Source: Anaerolineaceae bacterium
Lineage (GTDB): Bacteria; Chloroflexota; Anaerolineae; Anaerolineales; Anaerolineaceae
Direction of reading: 5' to 3'
Assembly (NCBI GenBank): GCA_003158355.1
Contig: PMIV01000061.1
Coordinates: forward strand, 7,123-18,414
DNA length: 11,292 nt
The notes below the pieces were generated by a model. It had not been told where the DNA came from, did not search any database, and saw only the letters and a program-made list of their open reading frames with translations. A program made the translations under genes and the position numbers. Positions 6,357 to 11,292 of this stretch are shown piece after piece (within the stretch, counting starts at the first letter, position 1; each line of letters begins with the position of its first letter).

Positions 6357-6779
6357 GTGAAACAATCGATCGTCCATATTGCACTGGTTGTAAGAGATTA
6401 TGATGAGGCTATTGAGTTTTACACAAAGAAACTTCATTTTACTTTGATCGAAGATACCTACCAGCCGGCGCAGGATAAACGCTGGGTGGTCGTCTCTCCG
6501 CCAAACTCCAATGGCACCACGCTGCTGTTGGCCAGGGCCTCCAAGCCGGAACAGCAGCCGTTCATCGGCAATCAGACCGGGGGCCGGGTATTCCTATTTT
6601 TGAATACTGATGATTTCTGGAGGGATTATAACGAGATGGTCTCCCTGGGCATCAAATTCATCCGTACTCCCAAAGAAGAATCCTATGGATGGGTGGCTGT
6701 TTTCGAAGATCTCTACGGAAATTTGTGGGACCTGCTGCAGCTCAACCCGGATCATCCGCTGGCCGGGCGGAACGGCTGA
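6357..6779 (+). CDS. VOC-family (glyoxalase/bleomycin-resistance fold) protein
   Basis: The 140-residue protein has the paired beta-alpha-beta-beta-beta modules of the vicinal oxygen chelate fold. The first opens with VHIALVVRDYDEAIEFYTKKL (split at residue 20). The second runs through GGRVFLFLNTDDFWRDY and a C-terminal VAVFEDLYGNLWDLLQ. Of the four metal ligands of glyoxalase I, only the N-terminal histidine (His7) is clearly present. The site of the second His is Phe79 or its neighbours, and the final Glu is replaced by Asp125. A different metal geometry or a non-metal binding role is therefore likely. Start is GTG at 6357, preceded by AGAGGG with about five bases of spacing. No other in-frame start fits the fold. 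It is monocistronic and ends at the hairpin at 6804-6842. The substrate cannot be inferred. Confidence 0.88.
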   Translation: MKQSIVHIALVVRDYDEAIEFYTKKLHFTLIEDTYQPAQDKRWVVVSPPNSNGTTLLLARASKPEQQPFIGNQTGGRVFLFLNTDDFWRDYNEMVSLGIKFIRTPKEESYGWVAVFEDLYGNLWDLLQLNPDHPLAGRNG

Positions 6780-6803
6780 TAAGATCTCTTTCTCTTCTAA
6801 ACT

Positions 6804-6842
6804 AAAAATGTTTTGGCTGAATTTACCGGCCAAAACATTTTT
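6804..6842. terminator. Bidirectional intrinsic terminator between the VOC and CelD-like genes
   Basis: A perfect 14-bp stem pairs 6804-6817 (AAAAATGTTTTGGC) with 6829-6842, with T-runs at both ends. It lies between the VOC stop (6779) and the stop of the convergent GNAT gene (6884). Confidence 0.87.
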
Positions 6843-6883
6843 GTAAATCATATTTTTGAAATATATTCGCGCAGGTGATCTCT

Positions 6884-7903
6884 CTAGAGAGTGATGGTAG
6901 CCCGGATCACAGAGCGGTCGATGGCGCCAAAACGGTATTTATAATCTTCATTGCCGCGCATGAAGTCGAACTCAAAACGGTTATTTTCGTTGGCCCACTT
7001 CAATAAATGCCCGAGCAGGACCCAACCCGGAGAGTGTTCCGAGAAACGCGGGTCGATGCCCGAATTGTAGACCCAGATGCGGTTGAGGTAATCAAAATTA
7101 AGATAGGCAGCGGCTTTTTCCTCCCCAATGGTTAAAAAGGCCAACTGCAGGCTGCCGCTGTCGAAGGCTTCACGCATGGAAGAGACCATTTGGTCGCGCA
7201 TTGCCGGGGTCAAGAACTCTTTTTTCTGGGTGTCAAATGCCATCAGACGCAAGAATTCCTGGATCTCAGCATCGATGGTGGCCGGATCGCTGGCAATGTA
7301 CCAGTTTGCCGGGGGCTGCAATTCCAACATACGACGCATTTTACGGCGTATCTCGTGGCGCTGTTTTTTATCGATGCTGTTCAGGTAGCCTTCCCAGTCA
7401 CCAGAAAGGGGAATATACGGCGATTTCTGTAGTGGAACAATATTACATGGCAGTCCTAAAGTGGCTGAGGCGTTTTGCAGGGCGCGAACAGTTGGACTTT
7501 GATCCACCAGGTTATACAGATCCACGGTCTGGATGCCGAACTGCGGCACCAACGTTGATTTCGCGTAGGCTAGTAAACCTTCAGTGAAACGGGCTAAATG
7601 CTGCGGGCGTACCAGAAAATCGAGGTAATCGCTGACCTCGATGCTGCCCAGGAAGAGCAGTTCTTTTTTACCGTCGTGTTCAGCGACAAAACAGGGAGCC
7701 ATACCGATAAGGCGTTCGTTTTCGCTGGCGGAGAGGATCACCAGTTGAGCGTTTTGGCCCCATTCACCGCCACCGCGGGTGCGCCACCAGTTTTTAAGGT
7801 ACTCATAGCGCAAAAACGGCACGTGTGAGACGCCGCCGGTGACAAATGCATTCCATTCACTTTTTTTGGTTTCGGGGAATTCAAGTAAAGTTGTAAAATC
7901 CAT
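6884..7903 (-). CDS. GNAT-fold acetyltransferase of the CelD/BcsL (Acetyltransf_6) type
   Basis: The 339-residue protein has the two-lobed layout of the CelD/BcsL acyltransferase family. The N-terminal lobe has a hydrophobic FLRYEYLKNWW segment (30-40) and LIGMAPCFV (65-73). The C-terminal lobe carries the family hallmarks: helix-forming KKQRHEIRRKMRRM (179-192), the core strands LQLAFLTIGEEKAAAYLNF (252-270), a YNSGIDPRF turn (279-287) and FDFMRGNEDYKYRFG (312-326). Relatives acylate sugars or cell-surface material, often beside polysaccharide genes, or resemble FemAB transferases. No polysaccharide genes lie here, so the substrate is unknown. The gene starts 24 bases after the YgjP-like stop on the same strand. 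It also has its own promoter motif, only six bases from the ATG, and no close Shine-Dalgarno (CAGG about 12 bases off). It is convergent with the VOC gene. Confidence 0.85.
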   Translation of the reverse strand: MDFTTLLEFPETKKSEWNAFVTGGVSHVPFLRYEYLKNWWRTRGGGEWGQNAQLVILSASENERLIGMAPCFVAEHDGKKELLFLGSIEVSDYLDFLVRPQHLARFTEGLLAYAKSTLVPQFGIQTVDLYNLVDQSPTVRALQNASATLGLPCNIVPLQKSPYIPLSGDWEGYLNSIDKKQRHEIRRKMRRMLELQPPANWYIASDPATIDAEIQEFLRLMAFDTQKKEFLTPAMRDQMVSSMREAFDSGSLQLAFLTIGEEKAAAYLNFDYLNRIWVYNSGIDPRFSEHSPGWVLLGHLLKWANENNRFEFDFMRGNEDYKYRFGAIDRSVIRATITL

Positions 7904-7909
7904 ATTTTG

Positions 7910-7937
7910 ATTATACCTGAATGAATTTTATTGTAAA
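7910..7937 (-). promoter_or_regulatory. Promoter of the CelD-like GNAT gene, likely leaderless
   Basis: Minus strand TTTACA (7937-7932, 5/6), a 16-base spacer and a perfect TATAAT (7915-7910). Only six bases separate the -10 from the ATG at 7903, so transcription would begin at about the A of the start codon. The -35 overlaps the last codons and stop of the upstream YgjP-like gene. Confidence 0.55.
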
Positions 7938-8659
7938 AGGAGCGGGTGCAGCAGGGGAGCATTCTTGCGCAGCCAACTGCGAGCTTCTTTATAAGCAGGG
8001 TAATATTGCTCCACCAATCGCCAAAAATCAGCAGAATGGTTGGGTACGGTCATGTGAGCCAGTTCGTGCACGACCACGTATTCCATCACAGTGGGGGGTG
8101 CCATGATCAAGCGCCAGTTGAATGAAAGCGTTCCTCGGCTGGAGCAGCTTCCCCAGCGGGTGCGCTGGTCGCGAATGGTGATGGCTTTGGGTGAAACATG
8201 CATCAGCCTGGCTTTTTCTGCCACTTTCGCTTCGATCTCCTGCCGCGCCAGCTCGCTTAACCAGTGAGAGAGGATCTGTGCTGCGGCATTGTTTTTACCG
8301 GAGGGGAGATAAACAAATAAGTGGTCTGTCTTTTCCACGATGCGGGCGCGGGAGACGCGATCTTTTTCTTCAATGATTTCCACTCGCGAGGGTCTTCCGC
8401 GCAGTAGCAGCACATCTTTGGGCAGGGCAGGGCGCGCGCTTCTGGCCTGGATCTGCTGCCGGCGTTCCAATTGTTCCAGCACCCAGGCGCTGTTCTTTAG
8501 TAAAAAAGACTCACCGTCCCGGCTGGAAAGACCAACCGGCAAGACCAGAGTGACACCGGCATCCGAGACTGAGATGCGCAGGCGCCTGGCGCGCGTTGAG
8601 TAGCTGAGCGAATAAGTGAGGGGCGTACCGTGTAGAGAAATACTGCGTTGTTCTTTCAT
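7928..8659 (-). CDS. YgjP-like (DUF45) zinc metallopeptidase-domain protein
   Basis: The 243-residue protein has an N-terminal beta-rich half (VTLVLPVGLSSRDGESFL, then a W-V-Q-L helix typical of YgjP) and a C-terminal gluzincin-like domain. It carries the family block TRWGSCSSRGTLSFNWRL (two fragments joined at residue level), then HELAH (198-202) and the third ligand His208 in VPNH. Relatives are found beside type I restriction systems as well as alone, and their substrates are largely unknown. The protein lacks membrane segments, so a cytoplasmic location is expected. ATG at 8657-8659 is chosen because translation from the upstream TTG at 8695 would begin before the likely promoter. No Shine-Dalgarno is seen. 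It is probably the first gene of a unit with the CelD-like GNAT (24-base gap). Confidence 0.88.
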   Translation of the reverse strand: MKEQRSISLHGTPLTYSLSYSTRARRLRISVSDAGVTLVLPVGLSSRDGESFLLKNSAWVLEQLERRQQIQARSARPALPKDVLLLRGRPSRVEIIEEKDRVSRARIVEKTDHLFVYLPSGKNNAAAQILSHWLSELARQEIEAKVAEKARLMHVSPKAITIRDQRTRWGSCSSRGTLSFNWRLIMAPPTVMEYVVVHELAHMTVPNHSADFWRLVEQYYPAYKEARSWLRKNAPLLHPLLLQ

Positions 8660-8672
8660 GGTTATGACAGGT

Positions 8673-8681
8673 ATTATATCA
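8673..8681 (-). promoter_or_regulatory. Extended -10 promoter of the YgjP-like gene, very short leader
   Basis: Minus strand TGA-TATAAT is a perfect extended -10 ending 13 bases before the ATG at 8659. The transcript would have a leader of about six bases, too short for a ribosome site. The best -35 candidate (TTGGAT, 16 bases upstream) is weak. Confidence 0.5.
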
Positions 8682-8719
8682 GTTTGAAAAAGCAATCCAA
8701 ATATTACACTTCATTTAGA

Positions 8720-8748
8720 TTGACATTTCTGCTTTATGCTTCTAAACT
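8720..8748 (+). promoter_or_regulatory. Promoter of the YfcC-family carrier gene
   Basis: TTGACA (8720-8725), a 17-base spacer and TAAACT (8743-8748, 4/6). The predicted start near 8755 leaves a leader of about 43 bases with a strong Shine-Dalgarno. It is divergent from, and does not overlap, the YgjP promoter. Confidence 0.6.
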
Positions 8749-8797
8749 AATGAAACGATTGATCCCCATTAAAAAATTGAATACTGAAGGAGCTGCC

Positions 8798-10237
8798 ATG
8801 GACGAAAAGGCTGGTGCGCAAATATCGCAGAAAGCATTTATTCAAACTTTTATTATTTTGCTCTTGATCATTACTCTGGCTGGAATATTAACCCGGGTAG
8901 TACCCGCCGGAAGCTATGACAGGGTGATGCAAAATGGTCAATCTGTAATTAACCCAACTTCCTACCATACCATTTCTCAAACGCCATTACCTATTTGGCG
9001 TTGGTTCACTGCACCCATTGAAGTACTGTGGGGACCAGATTCTCTGATCATCATCACCATTATCCTCTTCATATTATTGGTGAGCGGTGGTTTTGCGGTG
9101 ATGGATAAAAGCGGCATTCTCAAAGCCGTTCTCGGCAAGGTTGTCAGCAAATTTGGCAGCCGTAAATATCTCTTGCTGGTAGTGATCACCCTGGTCTTTA
9201 TGCTCCTGGGTGCCTTCTTTGGAATTTTCGAAGAGGTAGTACCGCTTGTTCCCCTGATGATCGCGCTTTCCTATTCGATGGGTTGGGATGCGCTGGTCGG
9301 ATTAGGTATGAGTATTCTGGCAACGAACATGGGTTTCTCGGCTGCCATCACCAACCCGTTTACCATCGGGGTGGCGCAAAAACTGGCAGGACTGCCTCTG
9401 TTTTCCGGGGCGTGGTTCAGGATCCCAATTTTTATCGTCATCTACGGTATCACGGTCTTCTTCCTGGTGTCTTATGCACGCAAGATCGACCGCAAGCCAG
9501 AAGCTTCTTATTGCTACGGCGATGACCAAAGAGAGCGTGAACGGTATAAATCCGTTTCATTTGAAAGCAGCGCTAACCTGAGCCGGGCTGGAATTTTTCT
9601 GGGCGTGATCGTCGGTTTGATTGTGTTGGTGCTGGTCAGCTCGTCTTCAATTCCTTTTCTGTCCAGCTATTCTCTTCCCATCGTTGGACTGCTCTTCTTT
9701 ATCGGCGGACTGGGCGCGGGTTGGATCTCTGGCGCGAATGGAAAGTTGATCGGGCAGGGATTGTTGGAAGGTGTTGGCGGCATGGCACCTGGAATCCCCC
9801 TGCTGTTGATGGCTGCCAGTATTAAATTGATCATCACCAACGGCAACGTGATGGACACTATCTTGCACAGTTCTTCAGGTTTCCTGCAAAATGAATCCCC
9901 GCTGGCTTCTGTATTGATCATTTATGCATTGGCGCTCGTTATTGAACTGCTAATCAGCTCCGGCAGCGCCAAAGCGCTGTTGATGATTCCGATTCTGCTG
10001 CCAATGGCACAGATCGCTGGCGTGACCAATCAACTGCTGGTGACAGCTTATTGTTTCGGCGATGGTTTCTCCAACCTGGCTTACCCGACCAATGCAGTGC
10101 TGCTCATTTCCATCGGTCTGGCCTCCATCAGCTACGGCAAATGGATTAAATTTACCTGGAAGTTATGGGCGATGGTCATCCCTGCCACAGTGTTTTTCCT
10201 CTGGTTGGGGATACTGATCAAATTTGGACCGTTCTAA
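8798..10237 (+). CDS. YfcC-family (DcuC/AbgT-related) membrane carrier
   Basis: The 479-residue protein has about ten to twelve hydrophobic segments and the signatures of the YfcC branch of the C4-dicarboxylate anaerobic carrier superfamily: FGIFEEVVPLVP (141-152), GFSAAITNPFTIGVAQ (179-194), SSGSAKALLMIPILLP (387-402) and FGDGFSNLAYPTN (420-432). The family includes putative basic-amino-acid or peptide-linked exchangers, but few members have been tested. Amino-acid or carboxylate exchange across the inner membrane is the best inference, with substrate unknown. A charged loop at about 226-252 divides the two halves. ATG at 8798 is chosen because AAGGAG stands five bases upstream and the protein begins with a cytoplasmic segment before the first helix. 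A reading from 8648 would add 50 residues with no family similarity and begin upstream of the promoter. It is a single-gene unit with its own promoter and terminator. Confidence 0.9.
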   Translation: MDEKAGAQISQKAFIQTFIILLLIITLAGILTRVVPAGSYDRVMQNGQSVINPTSYHTISQTPLPIWRWFTAPIEVLWGPDSLIIITIILFILLVSGGFAVMDKSGILKAVLGKVVSKFGSRKYLLLVVITLVFMLLGAFFGIFEEVVPLVPLMIALSYSMGWDALVGLGMSILATNMGFSAAITNPFTIGVAQKLAGLPLFSGAWFRIPIFIVIYGITVFFLVSYARKIDRKPEASYCYGDDQRERERYKSVSFESSANLSRAGIFLGVIVGLIVLVLVSSSSIPFLSSYSLPIVGLLFFIGGLGAGWISGANGKLIGQGLLEGVGGMAPGIPLLLMAASIKLIITNGNVMDTILHSSSGFLQNESPLASVLIIYALALVIELLISSGSAKALLMIPILLPMAQIAGVTNQLLVTAYCFGDGFSNLAYPTNAVLLISIGLASISYGKWIKFTWKLWAMVIPATVFFLWLGILIKFGPF

Positions 10238-10259
10238 TTAACTTCAACAATTGATCATT

Positions 10260-10295
10260 CATTGGCAAAGCTGGAAAGGCTTTGCCAATGTTTTT
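10260..10295 (+). terminator. Intrinsic terminator of the YfcC-family gene
   Basis: A 12-bp stem (CATTGGCAAAGC, 10260-10271) pairs with 10279-10290 around a 7-base loop, followed by TTTTT. It begins 23 bases after the stop codon. Confidence 0.88.
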
Positions 10296-10321
10296 ATTCG
10301 CAGGCACCAATAACAGAGATC

Positions 10322-10376
10322 TTGTTGCGAGCCTCGCAGAGGCGACCTGTCCCAGCCTTATCGGTGAGCAATCTCA
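10322..10376. repeat. Diverged copy of the TTGCGA...GCAATCTC palindromic repeat
   Basis: TTGTTGCGA (10322-10330) at the left and GAGCAATCTCA (10366-10376) at the right match the ends of the repeat at 4473-4516. Between them is a 5-bp hairpin GCCTC-GCA-GAGGC (10331-10343) and about 22 extra bases, so this copy looks expanded or degenerate. The rest of the gap between the YfcC terminator and the coaE promoter shows no credible gene. Confidence 0.5.
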
Positions 10377-10452
10377 TTTCATCCAGAAATGTAAAATGGT
10401 CCTTACGGACTCTTTTAGACCTTGCAGGTTTCATTGTTATTTCTGATTTAGT

Positions 10453-10481
10453 TTGACAACTTTTCAGGCACTCGCTAAAAT
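10453..10481 (+). promoter_or_regulatory. Sigma-70 promoter of coaE
   Basis: TTGACA (10453-10458), a 17-base spacer and TAAAAT (10476-10481, 5/6). The start would be near 10488, about 35 bases before the TTG start codon at 10523. Confidence 0.75.
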
Positions 10482-10522
10482 GAAGGTTGTTTGTCCGATT
10501 CTTTAATGACAGGGGCTTTTCT

Positions 10523-11292
10523 TTGAAAAAATGGGCAGGGAAGTACGTAATCGGTCTTACCGGCAATATTGGTACTGGTAAAAGCGTGGTGCGTCGTATG
10601 CTGGAGCATCTCGGCGCGTATGGGATCGATGCGGATGCATTAAGCCACCGTGCCATTGCTCAGGGTGCGCCCGGTTACGAACCCGTGCTAGAAGCTTTTG
10701 GCTGTTACGTACTTGGTTCGGATGGGCAAATTGACCGCCACAAGTTAGGAAGGCTTGTCTTTAGCGACCCAGAAGCCTTGAAACAACTTGAAGCCATCAT
10801 TCATCCATTGGTAAGCCAGGCCATCGATCTGATCGTACGGCGCTCCACACAAAAAGTGATTGTGATCGAAGCAGTTAAAATCCGCGAAAGCGGGTTGGCA
10901 AATGTTTGTGATTCAATCTGGGTGGTTTATGCCCCCGAAGAAATTCAACTTACACGGTTGGTGCAGAACCGGGGGCTGAATGACCGGGATGCACTGCAGC
11001 GGATCTCAAGCCAACCTCCGCAGGATGAAAAGCTGGATTCGGCTGATATCATCATTAAGAATATTTCGTCTTATGAAGATACCTGGCGGCAGGTAACCCA
11101 GATTTGGCAAAAGTACGTCTCAGCCTCAGATAACAGTCATCTCTCTATTTCACAACCGGTTCATTTGAACCTTGGAGAGGTCACGGTGCGGCGGGCTGGC
11201 CCGAAACAGGTGGAAGAGATCGTTGAGGTAGTGAACCGGTTATTAAAACCCACCTCTCCCCTGACCAAGAGCCAGGTGATGGCAACTTTTGG
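10523..11292 (+). CDS. coaE: Dephospho-CoA kinase with apparent C-terminal GNAT domain (3' end outside window)
   Basis: CoaE phosphorylates dephospho-CoA with ATP in the last step of coenzyme A synthesis. The 256 visible residues open with the P-loop GNIGTGKS (14-21), then IDADALSH with the catalytic Asp38, GQIDRHKLGRLVFSD (68-82), LEAIIHPLV (89-97), a central IEAVKIRESGLANVCD (115-130) and a lid and adenine region with LTRLVQNR (143-150) and SADIIIKN (173-180). CoaE normally ends near residue 200, but here the frame stays open. After a Ser/His-rich linker (about 200-217) comes LGEVTVRRAGPKQVEEIVEV, which has the beta1-alpha1 character of a GNAT acetyltransferase; only about 40 residues of this part are visible. 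Start is TTG at 10523, with AGGGG seven bases upstream. The ATG at 10531 is out of frame, and the last in-frame stop is at 10481. The kinase call is firm; the fusion is likely but truncated by the window edge. Confidence 0.93.
   Translation, partial: MKKWAGKYVIGLTGNIGTGKSVVRRMLEHLGAYGIDADALSHRAIAQGAPGYEPVLEAFGCYVLGSDGQIDRHKLGRLVFSDPEALKQLEAIIHPLVSQAIDLIVRRSTQKVIVIEAVKIRESGLANVCDSIWVVYAPEEIQLTRLVQNRGLNDRDALQRISSQPPQDEKLDSADIIIKNISSYEDTWRQVTQIWQKYVSASDNSHLSISQPVHLNLGEVTVRRAGPKQVEEIVEVVNRLLKPTSPLTKSQVMATF

Noticed and set aside
7928..8659. A restriction-modification locus around the YgjP-like gene
   Set aside because: YgjP-like genes often lie beside hsd genes, but no methylase, specificity or restriction subunit is present in the window.
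8648..8797. N-terminal extension of the YfcC-family protein
   Set aside because: It would begin upstream of the likely promoter at 8720-8748. The ATG at 8798 has an AAGGAG at ideal spacing, and the added residues do not resemble the family.
10294..10434. Possible 46-codon minus-strand ORF upstream of coaE
   Set aside because: Its 3' part is translation of the palindromic repeat, there is no ribosome site, and such repeat-derived ORFs are commonly spurious.

Overview
The window most resembles a chromosomal segment from a mid-GC bacterium of the Chloroflexota, probably class Anaerolineae. This is an inference from protein style: a YabE/RpfB-like G5-3D protein coupled to rsmA, a stand-alone Roadblock domain, a CelD/BcsL-type GNAT, a YfcC carrier, and dispersed palindromic repeats with TTGCGA...GCAATCTC ends. 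No rRNA, tRNA, insertion sequence, prophage or CRISPR array is visible. Most genes look like ordinary chromosomal genes, and most transcription units end in a clear hairpin terminator.

Layout. Positions 1-189 (+) hold the C-terminal end of a Roadblock/LC7 protein. It converges through a shared bidirectional terminator on a minus-strand operon (2512 down to 237) made of a membrane-anchored DUF348/G5/3D cell-wall protein and rsmA (ksgA), joined by a 4-base ATGA overlap. A divergent, perfectly consensus promoter (2698-2726) drives a DoxX-family membrane protein (2765-3346). Next is a minus-strand pair (4178 down to 3422) of an SRPBCC/AHSA1-like protein and a small SdpI-family membrane protein. 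An approximately 590-base gene-free stretch (4179-4766) carries a palindromic repeat and candidate promoters for a membrane-anchored M20 metallopeptidase (4767-6257). A VOC-fold protein (6357-6779) follows. It converges on a minus-strand pair (8659 down to 6884) of a YgjP-type zinc metalloprotease and a CelD/BcsL-type GNAT. Divergent from these is a YfcC-family carrier (8798-10237). After a terminator, a second copy of the palindromic repeat and a strong promoter comes coaE (from 10523, TTG start). Its reading frame runs off the window end, past the normal CoaE length, into what looks like the start of a GNAT domain.

How the genes fit together. G5-3D plus rsmA reproduces the yabE-rsmA / rpfB-ksgA neighbourhood known from Firmicutes and Actinobacteria. 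SRPBCC plus SdpI resembles operons that normally also carry an ArsR repressor, which is missing here. The M20 peptidase and YfcC carrier could both act in amino-acid or peptide scavenging, but they are about 2.5 kb apart and not one operon. The other units look functionally independent.

Most noteworthy points: (1) the apparent CoaE-GNAT fusion; (2) three minus-strand genes (G5-3D, YgjP-like, CelD-like GNAT) whose -10 boxes lie only 6-13 bases from the ATG with no Shine-Dalgarno, which suggests leaderless or nearly leaderless mRNAs, while most other genes have clear ribosome binding sites; (3) two diverged copies of one palindromic repeat; (4) a symmetric candidate operator embedded in the consensus DoxX promoter. 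No convincing novel multi-gene defence or mobile system was found.
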